Assembly: GCF_020176955.2 (NCBI RefSeq)
Contig: NZ_JAIUCZ020000010.1
Coordinates: 277,479 to 341,478, forward strand
Length of the DNA: 64,000 nt
Source of the DNA: Nocardia sp. alder85J
Lineage (GTDB): Bacteria > Actinomycetota > Actinomycetes > Mycobacteriales > Mycobacteriaceae
Direction: 5' to 3'
Part shown: piece by piece, positions 41,198-50,480 of the stretch
How positions within the stretch are numbered: position 1 is the first letter of the stretch
Layout: each line of letters opens with the position of its first letter
Made by a program: the position numbers and the translations under genes
The notes under the pieces: generated by a model
What the model was told of the DNA's origin: nothing
What the model saw: only the letters and a program-made list of their open reading frames with translations
Database searches by the model: none

Positions 41198-42306
41198 GTA
41201 ACACCGGACCGGCTGTCGCCGTAACGGATTCGCGGTCCGCCGCGGTCCACAAGCCTTGGCCGGGCTTGATCGCCGCCTACCGGGACCGGCTCGCGGTCGG
41301 CGCCGATTGGGAGCCGGTCACCCTGTTCGAGGGCGGCACCCCGCTGGTTCCGGCGCCGCATCTGTCGAAGCTCACCGGGTGTGAGGTTTATCTCAAGGTC
41401 GAGGGCGCCAACCCGACCGGTTCCTTCAAGGACCGCGGCATGACCATGGCGATGACCGACGCCAAGGCCCGCGGCCAGCAGGCGGTGCTGTGCGCCTCCA
41501 CCGGCAACACCTCCGCCTCCGCCGCGGCCTACGCCACCCGCGCGGGCCTGCACTGCGCGGTGCTGATCCCGCAGGGCAAGATCGCGATGGGCAAGCTGGC
41601 GCAGGCGGTCATGCTGGGCGCGAAGATCATCCAGGTGCAGGGCAACTTCGACGACTGCCTGGAGCTGGCCCGCAAGGTGACCTCCGAATTCCCGCAGGTC
41701 GGCCTGGTCAACTCGGTGAACCCGGCCCGGATCGAGGGCCAGAAGACGGCCGCCTTCGAGATCGTGGATGCCCTGGGCAAGGCGCCGGACGTGCACGCGC
41801 TGCCGGTCGGCAACGCGGGCAACATCACGGCCTATTGGAAGGGCTACAGCGAGTATCACGCCGACGGCATCGCCGGGTCCCGCCCGCGCATGCTGGGCGT
41901 GCAGGCCGCCGGGGCGGCGCCGCTGGTGCTCGGTGCGCCGGTGAGCAATCCGGAGACCATCGCCACCGCCATCCGGATCGGCGCCCCGGCGTCGTGGAAC
42001 AGCGCGGTCGCCGCCAAGGAGGAGTCCGGCGGCGCCTTCCGGGCCGCCACCGACGACGAGATCCTGGCCGCCTACCGCCTGGTGGCCGGCAGTGAGGGTG
42101 TCTTCGTCGAACCCGCGTCCGCGGCGAGTGTGGCCGGTCTGCTGGCCGCCCGTGCGGAGGGCTGGCTGGATTCCGGGCTGACCGTGGTCTGCACGGTGAC
42201 CGGCAACGGCCTGAAGGATCCCGACACCGCGCTGTCGGGCATGCCGGACGTCCAGGCGATCGGGGTCGATCCGGTCGCCGTGGCCCGTGAGCTCGAGCTG
42301 GCCTGA
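41194..42306 (+). CDS. thrC: Threonine synthase
   Basis: A 370-residue PLP enzyme that forms threonine from phosphohomoserine. The PLP lysine is in NPTGSFKDRGMTMAM (about 77-91). The phosphate and substrate loops include CASTGNTSASAAAYA, PVGNAGNITAYWKGY (about 208) and the closing VTGNGLKDPD. Length and motifs match the short actinobacterial type. The ATG overlaps the hom stop (ATGA), and the 3' end nearly touches thrB, so expression is coupled. Confidence 0.96.
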   Translation: MSNTGPAVAVTDSRSAAVHKPWPGLIAAYRDRLAVGADWEPVTLFEGGTPLVPAPHLSKLTGCEVYLKVEGANPTGSFKDRGMTMAMTDAKARGQQAVLCASTGNTSASAAAYATRAGLHCAVLIPQGKIAMGKLAQAVMLGAKIIQVQGNFDDCLELARKVTSEFPQVGLVNSVNPARIEGQKTAAFEIVDALGKAPDVHALPVGNAGNITAYWKGYSEYHADGIAGSRPRMLGVQAAGAAPLVLGAPVSNPETIATAIRIGAPASWNSAVAAKEESGGAFRAATDDEILAAYRLVAGSEGVFVEPASAASVAGLLAARAEGWLDSGLTVVCTVTGNGLKDPDTALSGMPDVQAIGVDPVAVARELELA

Positions 42307-42331
42307 GTTGATCCACGATGGCCAGCAGTTG

Positions 42332-43291
42332 ATGACGCGGACCCTGCCGCCGGGTCTGACCGTGACGACACGGGTACCCGCGTCGAGCGCCAACCTCGGC
42401 CCGGGATTCGATTCCCTGGGCCTCGCGCTGGGCGTCTACGACGAGATCGTCGTGCGTACGACCGATTCGGGGCTTACGATCCGGGTGGAGGGTGAAGGAG
42501 CGGACGACGTGCCGTGGGGTCCCTCACACCTGGTGGTGCGTGCGATCGAAAGGGGCCTGGAATCGGCGGGAGTCTGGGCCGATGGGTTGGATGTGGTGTG
42601 CCGCAATGTGATTCCGCACTCGCGGGGGCTGGGGTCCTCGGCGTCGGCGGTGGTGGGCGGCCTGGCCGCGGGGCGCGGCCTGGCCGTCAAGTTCGATCCC
42701 GAACTGGCTTGTAGCAACGACGATTTGGTGCAACTGGCGGCGGAATTCGAGGGTCATCCCGACAACGCGTCCGCCAGTGTGCTCGGCGGTGTGGTGGTGT
42801 CGTGGACGGAGACCGATCGCGAGGGCGACACCGGGATGAACGGTGCCGCGGAACACCATATGCGCAGGTACCGGGCGGTCCGGCTGGATCCGCACCCGGC
42901 GCTGCGCGCGACGGTGCTGGTGCCCGAGGAGCGGTCCTCGACCGCGCACACCCGTGGCCTGCTGCCGGAAACGGTGCCGCACGGCGACGCCGCCTTCAAC
43001 GTCAGCCGGGCCGCGCTCGCGGTCGTCGCGCTGACCGAACGTCCCGACCTGCTGCTGCCCGCTACGGCGGACCGGCTGCACCAGGGGTACCGGTCGTCGG
43101 CGCTGCCGCTGACGACCGTGTGGATCGATCGGTTGCGGGCGGCGGGCATCGCCGCGATGGTGTCGGGCGCGGGGCCGACGGTGCTGGCGCTGAGCACCGC
43201 AGAATTCCCCGCTGAGCTGCGGGAACTGGCCGCTGCGGACGGTCTGCGGGTATGGCATCCGGAGATCTCCGGCGGGGTCCGGGTGGATTGA
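42332..43291 (+). CDS. thrB: Homoserine kinase
   Basis: A 319-residue GHMP kinase that phosphorylates homoserine. The N-terminal VPASSANLGPGFDSLGLALG (10-29), the ATP loop IPHSRGLGSSASAVVGGLAAG (about 93-113) and the C-terminal MVSGAGPTVLAL (about 286) are the three GHMP motifs. The ATG at 42332 was chosen because it gives the usual distance to motif 1; in-frame TTG 42308 and GTG 42287 (inside thrC) are alternatives, and none has a strong ribosome site, which suggests coupling to thrC translation. It ends the threonine run. Confidence 0.94.
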   Translation: MTRTLPPGLTVTTRVPASSANLGPGFDSLGLALGVYDEIVVRTTDSGLTIRVEGEGADDVPWGPSHLVVRAIERGLESAGVWADGLDVVCRNVIPHSRGLGSSASAVVGGLAAGRGLAVKFDPELACSNDDLVQLAAEFEGHPDNASASVLGGVVVSWTETDREGDTGMNGAAEHHMRRYRAVRLDPHPALRATVLVPEERSSTAHTRGLLPETVPHGDAAFNVSRAALAVVALTERPDLLLPATADRLHQGYRSSALPLTTVWIDRLRAAGIAAMVSGAGPTVLALSTAEFPAELRELAAADGLRVWHPEISGGVRVD

Positions 43292-43635
43292 CCGGCGCGC
43301 CTGCCTTGCAGGTGGCACTGGTGGGGGCTATCCTGAGGGCGTCCGTACATCGTGCGCGTCAGACGCCGGTGCTTCATTTGGGCAATCGCTCCAGCAGGCT
43401 CCTTGGTCAGGCTCGAGGCAGGCAGACAGCACAGGCCGATTCGGCCGGCTGGCTGTGAGTGTCTCGAATCCCGAGGCAGCACTGGAATGATCTCTCCCAC
43501 CTTCGTGAACCGGTGGCGAAGCCGCCGGTCCGGCGAGGCAGGCGAATACGGCATCCGAGCCCGGCGCAGTGACCGGGCTTCGGGACGGAACCCTCGAGTT
43601 AGCGCACGGCAAATCGAGGGAAGGAAAGGATCTCC
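43292..43635 (+). promoter_or_regulatory. Long rho leader region
   Basis: 344 bp without a convincing gene. It separates thrB from rho and ends with the ribosome site AAGGAAAGGA before the rho GTG. It is moderately C-rich and G-poor in parts (around 43440-43520), as expected for a Rho-loading site. rho genes in several bacteria limit their own transcription through such leaders, so autoregulation is a reasonable inference. No perfect strong hairpin was noticed. Confidence 0.4.
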
Positions 43636-45729
43636 GTGACAGATACGGACCTGCTCGCGACACCCGGGGTGGAAACCGATGAGAATTCCTCGGAGGGCCG
43701 CGAAAGTGACTCCGGACAGATTGCGAAAATGAGCGAACACACCGACGTCGCACGATCGGGGCTGACTGGAATGTTGTTGCCGCAGTTGCGTGCGCTTGCC
43801 GGAGAGCTCGGTATCCGAGGCACATCCGGAATGCGCAAGGGCGATCTGATCGCCGCAATCAAAGAGAACCAGGCCACTGCGAGCACCAAACCGGTTCGCG
43901 GTGGTCGTGGCGAGGCGAAGGCGGTAGGGAAGGCCGAGGCGCCGGTGGCGAAGGCCGAGGCGGCCGTGAAGACGGCGCCGGCCGCGAAGGCCGAGGCGGT
44001 GGTGAAGACCGAGGCGAAGGCCGAGCCGGCCGTGAAGGAGCCCGCCACCAAGCCGGTGCGGGAGCGCCGCGCCCGGGCCGAGCAGCCCACGCTGGACAGC
44101 GTCATCACCGAGTCGGCGCCCGTGAGCCACGCCCCGGCCGAGACGGCCGAATCCCCTGCCCGCCCGGCTGATTCGGGTGAGGACAACGGCCGTGACGGTG
44201 GCCAGCGCGGCCGGGGCCGGCAGCGTCGCAGCGGCCGCGAACAGCGTGCCGCCGCCGTGACCGGTACCGAGTCGGCCGCCGAGGCGCGGACCGAGGAGTC
44301 CAAGCCGGAGGCCGAGGGCGAGCGCCGTCGCAACCAGAACGGTGGCCAGCAGAACGGTCAGCATTCCGGCGGCCAGCAGAACGCCGCCGCGGGGCAGTCC
44401 GGCCAGAACGGCACCGGTCGCGGTGCCCGCGACCGTGATCGTGATCGTGATCGTGACCAGGGTGGCGACGACGAGGACGGCCGCGGCCGGCGGGGTCGCC
44501 GCTTCCGGGAGCGCCGGCGCGGCCGGGATCGCGAGGGCGGCGAGAACCGCGGTGGCGGCAACGAGGTCGAGATCCGCGAGGACGACGTCCTGCAGCCGGT
44601 CGCCGGCATTCTGGACGTGCTCGACAACTACGCGTTCGTGCGGACCTCCGGCTATCTGGCCGGCCCGAACGACGTCTACGTGTCGATGAACCTGGTTCGC
44701 AAGAACGGCCTGCGCCGCGGTGACGCCATCACCGGCGCGGTCCGCGCGCCCCGCGAGGGCGAGCAGGCCAACCAGCGGCAGAAGTTCGATCCGTTGGTGC
44801 GGCTGGACACCGTGAACGGCAGCGATGTCGACGCGGCCCGGCGGCGGCCGGAGTTCAACAAGCTGACCCCGCTGTACCCGAATCAGCGCCTGCGGCTGGA
44901 GACCCAGCCCAACAAGCTGACCACCCGCGTGATCGATCTGATCATGCCGATCGGCAAGGGCCAGCGCGCCCTGATCGTGTCGCCGCCGAAGGCGGGTAAG
45001 ACCACGATCCTGCAGGATGTCGCCAACGCGATCGCGACCAACAACCCCGAGTGCTACCTGATGGTGGTGCTGGTCGACGAGCGTCCGGAAGAGGTCACCG
45101 ACATGCAGCGCTCCGTGCGCGGCGAGGTGATCGCCTCCACGTTCGACCGGCCGCCGAGCGATCACACCTCGGTCGCCGAACTCGCCATCGAGCGGGCGAA
45201 GCGGCTGGTGGAGATGGGTCAGGACGTGGTGGTGCTGCTCGACTCGATCACCCGGCTGGGTCGTGCGTACAACAACTCCTCGCCGGCCTCGGGCCGTATC
45301 CTCTCCGGTGGTGTCGACTCGACCGCGCTGTACCCGCCCAAGCGGTTCCTCGGCGCGGCCCGCAACATCGAGAACGGTGGCTCGCTGACGATCATCGCCA
45401 CCGCCATGGTGGAGACCGGTTCGACCGGTGACACGGTGATCTTCGAGGAGTTCAAGGGCACCGGCAACGCCGAGCTCAAGCTCGACCGCAAGATCGCCGA
45501 GCGCCGGGTCTTCCCGGCCGTGGACGTCAACCCGTCCGGCACCCGCCGCGACGATCTGCTGATGTCCCCGGACGAGGCCGCCGTCCTGCACAAGCTGCGG
45601 CGCGTGTTGTCGGGGCTGGACTCGCACCAGGCCATCGATCTGCTGATCGACCGCCTGAAGAAGTCCAAGAGCAATGTGGAGTTCCTGATGCAGATCACCA
45701 AGACTGCTCCGGGCGCTCTGGACGACTGA
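43636..45729 (+). CDS. rho: Transcription termination factor Rho, with a long Arg-rich insert
   Basis: A 697-residue hexameric RNA helicase. The N-terminal Rho-N helices (LTGMLLPQLRALAGELGIRG, about 43-62) are followed by an Ala/Lys/Glu-rich segment, then a long Arg/Gly/Gln/Asn/Asp-rich disordered insert up to about 315. The RNA-binding cold-shock-like domain holds GILDVLDNYAFVRTSGYLAG. The ATPase has the Walker A region VSPPKAGKTTIL (about 450), VVLVDERPEEVTDM, VVLLDSITRLGRAYN and the late KLDRKIAERRVFPAVDV. The insert is far longer than in E. coli Rho (419 residues) and resembles the actinobacterial type, which binds RNA without ring closure by cofactors. Confidence 0.96.
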   Translation: MTDTDLLATPGVETDENSSEGRESDSGQIAKMSEHTDVARSGLTGMLLPQLRALAGELGIRGTSGMRKGDLIAAIKENQATASTKPVRGGRGEAKAVGKAEAPVAKAEAAVKTAPAAKAEAVVKTEAKAEPAVKEPATKPVRERRARAEQPTLDSVITESAPVSHAPAETAESPARPADSGEDNGRDGGQRGRGRQRRSGREQRAAAVTGTESAAEARTEESKPEAEGERRRNQNGGQQNGQHSGGQQNAAAGQSGQNGTGRGARDRDRDRDRDQGGDDEDGRGRRGRRFRERRRGRDREGGENRGGGNEVEIREDDVLQPVAGILDVLDNYAFVRTSGYLAGPNDVYVSMNLVRKNGLRRGDAITGAVRAPREGEQANQRQKFDPLVRLDTVNGSDVDAARRRPEFNKLTPLYPNQRLRLETQPNKLTTRVIDLIMPIGKGQRALIVSPPKAGKTTILQDVANAIATNNPECYLMVVLVDERPEEVTDMQRSVRGEVIASTFDRPPSDHTSVAELAIERAKRLVEMGQDVVVLLDSITRLGRAYNNSSPASGRILSGGVDSTALYPPKRFLGAARNIENGGSLTIIATAMVETGSTGDTVIFEEFKGTGNAELKLDRKIAERRVFPAVDVNPSGTRRDDLLMSPDEAAVLHKLRRVLSGLDSHQAIDLLIDRLKKSKSNVEFLMQITKTAPGALDD

Positions 45730-46121
45730 TTCCCGGTCGTCGCCACAGCGGCTCCGCTCCGGCGGGGCCGCTGTGGCGTTTCCGGGTGCTGGAATATCCA
45801 CCCCACGGCGGCGGACGCGCTGATCAGGAACATCACGATCAGCGTGGTGGCGCCGGTGAGCCCGCCGGTGGGCGTCGCGGTGGCGGTGAACTGGAATTCC
45901 GGATCGACGGGGGTGGGTGCGACGGCGGCGGGCGGGCTGCCGCCGGAGGCGGTGCAGGCGCCCGCGGCCGCGGTCAGCACCAGCCCGGCGAGCACCACAC
46001 CGGCGAGCAGTTCGGTCGCGTGCCTACCCCCCGGCAGCACGCGGCCCGGTCGACGGTCGGTCAGGATTCGGGTGCTGCGGGATTCCACCGCGGTCACCCC
46101 CCGCGTGGCATGGCGATTCAC
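45219..46121 (-). CDS. Uncertain small membrane protein gene running antisense into rho
   Basis: The start signals look genuine: GGAGGAAGGA lies about 6 nt before the GTG at 46121, and two perfect inverted repeats lie upstream. The first 122 residues, encoded outside rho, hold two TM segments (ELLAGVVLAGLVLTAAAGAC, about 41-60, and TLIVMFLISASAAVGWIF) with a Pro/Thr/Ala loop between. After that the frame reads through the rho terminator hairpin and stays open antisense to rho until 45219, where the protein has no recognisable features. The true 3' end is therefore doubtful: a frameshift (a +1 frame stops near 45695) or genuine antisense overlap are both possible. Confidence 0.3.
   Translation of the reverse strand: MNRHATRGVTAVESRSTRILTDRRPGRVLPGGRHATELLAGVVLAGLVLTAAAGACTASGGSPPAAVAPTPVDPEFQFTATATPTGGLTGATTLIVMFLISASAAVGWIFQHPETPQRPRRSGAAVATTGNQSSRAPGAVLVICIRNSTLLLDFFRRSISRSMAWCESSPDNTRRSLCRTAASSGDISRSSRRVPDGLTSTAGKTRRSAILRSSLSSALPVPLNSSKITVSPVEPVSTMAVAMIVSEPPFSMLRAAPRNRLGGYSAVESTPPERIRPEAGEELLYARPSRVIESSSTTTS
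45741..45778. terminator. Terminator hairpin after rho
   Basis: Perfect 12-bp inverted repeat (45741-45752 with 45767-45778), 14-nt loop, followed by TTT, 11 bp after the rho stop. The 757-bp gap 45730-46486 behind it holds the uncertain minus-strand gene, its two palindromes and the rpmE leader. Confidence 0.75.
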
Positions 46122-46170
46122 GGCTGTCCTTCCTCCGGAGATCGCACGGTTCTCGATGGAACGAGACTCT

Positions 46171-46210
46171 ATGAACGGCGGTGTTCATATTCTTGAGTAG
46201 CCGACTACTC
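46171..46210. promoter_or_regulatory. Two adjacent palindromes between the minus-strand gene and rpmE
   Basis: ATGAAC and GTTCAT (46171-46176 and 46183-46188, 6-bp spacer) are followed 6 bp later by GAGTAG and CTACTC (46195-46200 and 46205-46210, 4-bp spacer). The region is AT-rich and has a minus-strand -10-like TATGAA overlapping the first palindrome. They look like operators for the minus-strand gene starting at 46121. Confidence 0.4.
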
Positions 46211-46329
46211 GACTTCAGCGTGGCTCGAGAGCTGCGCTGATCGCGCGCCCGTACTTCCGGGGGGAGGCGCCCGCCCCCGGGAACAATCGGCCCGGGGGAG
46301 GTGTTTCAGGATCGTGGGAGCGGCTCTGG

Positions 46330-46335
46330 CATACT
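46330..46335 (+). promoter_or_regulatory. Candidate -10 element of rpmE
   Basis: CATACT preceded by TGG gives an extended -10-like sequence. Transcription would start near 46342 and leave a leader of about 145 nt before the rpmE ATG. No clear -35 was found. Confidence 0.3.
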
Positions 46336-46486
46336 GGTCCGCTGGTGCGCCTGCGGATCCGCGGGCCATCCCCGTCCGGGGGCGATGCCCACGGGCTCCC
46401 CGGAAAAAGATCCCGCCTGGTCGGCTCCGGTTCACGTCCTCGGTTTCCTCGAGGGCGACCCGGCGGCCATTTTCGAAAGGACACCC

Positions 46487-46717
46487 ATGAAGGCAGGAAT
46501 TCACCCGACTTATGTGGCGACCACGGTCGTCTGCGGTTGTGGCAACACGTTCGAGACCCGCAGCACCAAGGAGTCGGGCCACATCACCGTCGAGGTTTGC
46601 TCGCAGTGCCACCCGTTCTACACGGGCAAGCAGAAGATCCTGGACACCGGCGGCCGCGTCGCCCGGTTCGAGGCCCGCTACGGCAAGCGCGCGAAGAAGA
46701 CCGACGACGCCAAGTAG
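46487..46717 (+). CDS. rpmE: Ribosomal protein bL31, zinc-binding type
   Basis: A 76-residue 50S subunit protein. MKAGIHPTYVATTVVCGCGN and VEVCSQCHPFYTGKQK show the zinc ligands CxC (16, 18) and CxxC (37, 40), so this is the C+ form used when zinc is plentiful. The basic C-terminus RYGKRAKK contacts rRNA. The ATG at 46487 follows GAAAGGA. It ends at its own hairpin terminator at 46726, so it is mainly a single-gene unit between rho and prfA. Confidence 0.97.
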   Translation: MKAGIHPTYVATTVVCGCGNTFETRSTKESGHITVEVCSQCHPFYTGKQKILDTGGRVARFEARYGKRAKKTDDAK

Positions 46718-46725
46718 CAACTCCA

Positions 46726-46760
46726 CCGACGCCCGTCCTGCCCCGCAGGCCGGGCGTCGG
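46726..46760. terminator. Terminator hairpin after rpmE
   Basis: Ten-bp perfect arms (46726-46735 and 46751-46760), extended inward by a further 5-bp helix after one mismatch, with a 3-nt loop. It lies 8 bp after the rpmE stop and is followed by CGCGTTTG. prfA starts 81 bp later. Confidence 0.7.
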
Positions 46761-46840
46761 CGCGTTTGCGCTGCCCTCTGTGGCATCAGCCGCGAACATG
46801 CGACGCCGGAGGCGGCGCCGAAAACTAAGGAGCACAGGTG

Positions 46841-47920
<1,080 letters not shown>

Positions 47921-48143
47921 GGTTGTGCGGACCGCCGCCATTTCGCCGACCCGCCTTCTCACCTGCACGGACGCTGTCTGAGAGTGCCGTGAGAGGTCTG
48001 TGAGATGTTGGCTTCAAGGGCTGTGCCGCGGGCTGCGGCGGCGCACAGTTGATCATGTGAAGCATGCCGACATGTCGTACCAGCGCAGCGGCCCCGGCCG
48101 ACGGGGTGGCTCGGTGTGCTGGACTGCCGGAAGAGGTCGAATC

Positions 48144-49064
48144 ATGACTGACGTTGTCGTCGAGTCGGGCACAGTGAATTCCGTGAGTCGTGTGCCCTTG
48201 CGTTCCACCGTGGTGGAAGCCACCGAAACCCTCGCCGCCGCCGGTGTACACAGTCCGTACACCGACGCCGAACTGCTCGCCGCGCACGTACTGGGCGTCG
48301 AGCGGACCCGGCTCGCGCTGGTGCCCATGCTGACACCGGAACAACTCGCCGAATACCGGCGCCTGGTGGAGCAGCGCGCCACCCGGGTGCCGTTGCAGTA
48401 CCTCACCGGAGTGGCGGCGATGGGCGAAATCGACCTGTGCGTCGGGCCCGGCGTCTTCGTACCCCGCCCGGAGACCGAGTTGCTGTTCGCCTGGGCGCTG
48501 GCGCATCTGGACATGGCCGAGCGCGGGCACCGGCCGACCGTGGTCGACCTGTGCACGGGTTCCGGCGCGCTGGCGCTGGCCATCGCGCACGCCCGTCCCG
48601 ACACCCTGGTGCACGCCGTCGAACTCGATCCGGTCGCCCTGAAATGGGCGCAGCGCAATTCCGACCGGCTGGCCGGGGAGGGCGATGCGCCGATCGCGCT
48701 CTACGAGGGCGATGCCACCGACCCCGCGGTGCTGGCCGAACTGGACGGCCGGGTCGACATGGTGGTCTCCAACCCGCCGTACATCCCGGCCGGTGCGGAG
48801 CTGGACCCCGAGGTGATCGATCACGACCCGCATCTGGCGCTGTTCGGCGGCGCCGACGGCCTGTCGGTGATCCGCCCGATGATCGGCACCATCGCGCGCC
48901 TGCTGCGCCCGGGCGGGGTGGTGGCGGTGGAGCACGACGACTCGCACGGCGCCGTCATGGCCGAGCTGTTCGACGCGCACGACGGCTTTCTGGACGTCGC
49001 CGAGCACACCGATCTCGCCGGCAAACCCCGCTTCATCACCGCCCGGCGCATGCCCACCACCTGA
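48144..49064 (+). CDS. prmC: Release factor glutamine methyltransferase
   Basis: A 306-residue SAM-dependent methyltransferase that modifies the GGQ glutamine of release factors. The N-terminal helical domain ends with RVPLQYLTG, then GVFVPRPETELL, the SAM loop VVDLCTGSGALALAIA (about 131-146), and the catalytic VVSNPPYIP (about 208). The ATG at 48144 has AAGAGG 8 nt upstream; an upstream in-frame start at 48000 gives an atypical Arg/Cys-rich extension. The 223-bp gap behind prfA is longer than the usual prfA-prmC overlap and may hold a separate promoter. Confidence 0.95.
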   Translation: MTDVVVESGTVNSVSRVPLRSTVVEATETLAAAGVHSPYTDAELLAAHVLGVERTRLALVPMLTPEQLAEYRRLVEQRATRVPLQYLTGVAAMGEIDLCVGPGVFVPRPETELLFAWALAHLDMAERGHRPTVVDLCTGSGALALAIAHARPDTLVHAVELDPVALKWAQRNSDRLAGEGDAPIALYEGDATDPAVLAELDGRVDMVVSNPPYIPAGAELDPEVIDHDPHLALFGGADGLSVIRPMIGTIARLLRPGGVVAVEHDDSHGAVMAELFDAHDGFLDVAEHTDLAGKPRFITARRMPTT

Positions 49065-49110
49065 TCCGAGTCGCCGTCGCGGAATTCCGTGGCGGCGTTC
49101 GGCTGGTAAT

Positions 49111-49129
49111 TACCTCTGGTTCAGAGGTA
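49111..49129. promoter_or_regulatory. Perfect operator-like palindrome before the MarR-ABC operon
   Basis: TACCTCTG and CAGAGGTA are exact 8-bp arms with a GTT centre. The right end overlaps a -10-like TATTCT (49128-49133) that lies 7 nt before the GTG of the MarR gene. A bound MarR dimer would cover the promoter, so self-repression is likely. The strength of the symmetry makes this the best operator candidate of the window. Confidence 0.7.
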
Positions 49130-49140
49130 TTCTCGACACT

Positions 49141-49635
49141 GTGAGTCGCTCATCCGGATCCGGCAGCGCCGCGGCCGACGCGGAGCTGGTCGGTGTGCTG
49201 CTGGGCTCGTTCGGGCGGTTCCGGCGGCAGGTGGCCCGGCTGGCGGGCCGGTCGTTCGACCGGTCCGGGGTCAGCGATTCACAGGCGGAGTTCCTGCGCC
49301 TGGTCGGGCGCAATCCGGGTATCTCGGTCAAGGCCGCCGCGACCGAGATGGGCCTCGCGGCCAACAGTGTCTCCACCTTCGTCACGGCGCTGGTGCAGGC
49401 GGATCTGCTGGTCCGCGAACAGGATCCGGCCGACCGCCGGGTCACGCGGTTGAGCCTGCCCCGGCCGGTCCAGCGGCTGGTGGACGAAACTCGCAGGCGC
49501 CGACACGGTTTCATCACCTCGGCGCTGGGCGAGCTGACCGCCGCGGAACGCCACGATCTGCTGCGCGGGCTCGCGGTGATCGACAAGTTGACAGATTCGC
49601 TGCACGAGCACGAACTAGGAGAGGTGAGCCGGTGA
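49141..49635 (+). CDS. MarR family regulator of the following ABC exporter
   Basis: A 164-residue winged-helix dimer. The recognition region is ISVKAAATEMGLAANSVSTFVTALVQADLL (about 61-90), followed by the wing REQDPADRRVTRLSL. It starts with GTG just behind a -10 hexamer and a perfect palindrome, so it is probably leaderless and autorepressed. Its stop overlaps the GTG of the ATPase gene by 4 bp, making an operon MarR-ATPase-permease. The likely inducer is the compound that the pump exports. Confidence 0.9.
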   Translation: MSRSSGSGSAAADAELVGVLLGSFGRFRRQVARLAGRSFDRSGVSDSQAEFLRLVGRNPGISVKAAATEMGLAANSVSTFVTALVQADLLVREQDPADRRVTRLSLPRPVQRLVDETRRRRHGFITSALGELTAAERHDLLRGLAVIDKLTDSLHEHELGEVSR

Positions 49636-50480
49636 CCTCCGATTCCCCTGTCGCCCCGCCTGATCCGGCCGATGTCCCGGCCGTGGAATGCATCGGGCTG
49701 ACCCATCGCTACGGCGAGCACACCGTGGTCGACCACCTGGACCTGCGTATCGACCGCGGTGAGGTGTTCGGCCTGCTGGGCCCCAACGGGGCCGGCAAGA
49801 CCACCACCATCCGGCTGCTGGCCACCCTGATGCCGGTGCAGTCCGGCACCGTCCGGGTGCTCGGCTTCGAGGTGGGCAAGCGCGACACCGACATCCGGTA
49901 CAACCTCGGCTACGTCCCGCAGCAGCTGTCGATCGAGGCCACGCTGACCGGGCGGCAGAACGTCACCTGGTTCGCCCGGCTGTTCGATGTGCCGCGCGCG
50001 GAGCGGGCCGAACGGGTCGACGAGGTGCTGGCCGCGATGGACCTGCTGGACGTGGCCGACCGGCTGGCCGCCGGTTATTCCGGCGGCATGGTGCGCCGGC
50101 TGGAGCTGGCACAGGCGCTGGTCAACCGGCCGGCCCTGCTGATCCTGGACGAGCCGACGGTGGGCCTGGACCCGATCGCCCGCGACAGCGTCTGGGAGCG
50201 GGTCCGCGAACTGCGCGACCGGTTCCACACCACGGTCCTGCTGACCACGCACTACATGGAGGAGGCCGATGTGCTGTGCGATCGAATCGCACTGCTGCAC
50301 AAGGGTGTCCTGCAATCCGTGGGCGCCCCCGCCGCGCTGAAGGCGGCGCTGGGCCCCGAAGCCACCCTGGAGGACGTGTTCCGGCACTACGCGGACGCGG
50401 GCCTGGGTGAAGGCAACGATTCCGAGGGAGGACTGCGCGGTGTCCGAAGCACACGTCGAACCGCTCAGCGGGCCGGCTGA
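49632..50480 (+). CDS. ABC transporter ATP-binding protein, DrrA-like
   Basis: A 282-residue nucleotide-binding subunit. Walker A is GPNGAGKTTT (about 54-63), the Q-loop is GYVPQQLS, the signature is YSGGM (one residue off LSGGQ), Walker B is LLILDEPTVGLD and the switch is LLTTHYMEEAD. The wording is typical of the daunorubicin-resistance subfamily that exports drugs or lipids with a separate permease. It overlaps the MarR gene by 4 bp and the permease gene by about 41 bp, so translation is coupled. Confidence 0.93.
   Translation: MTSDSPVAPPDPADVPAVECIGLTHRYGEHTVVDHLDLRIDRGEVFGLLGPNGAGKTTTIRLLATLMPVQSGTVRVLGFEVGKRDTDIRYNLGYVPQQLSIEATLTGRQNVTWFARLFDVPRAERAERVDEVLAAMDLLDVADRLAAGYSGGMVRRLELAQALVNRPALLILDEPTVGLDPIARDSVWERVRELRDRFHTTVLLTTHYMEEADVLCDRIALLHKGVLQSVGAPAALKAALGPEATLEDVFRHYADAGLGEGNDSEGGLRGVRSTRRTAQRAG

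Noticed and set aside
42754..45801. 1015-residue minus-strand frame opposite thrB and rho
   Set aside because: Antisense to two well-supported genes; the Val/Leu/Ala-rich stretch is the complement of the Rho insert, not a membrane protein.
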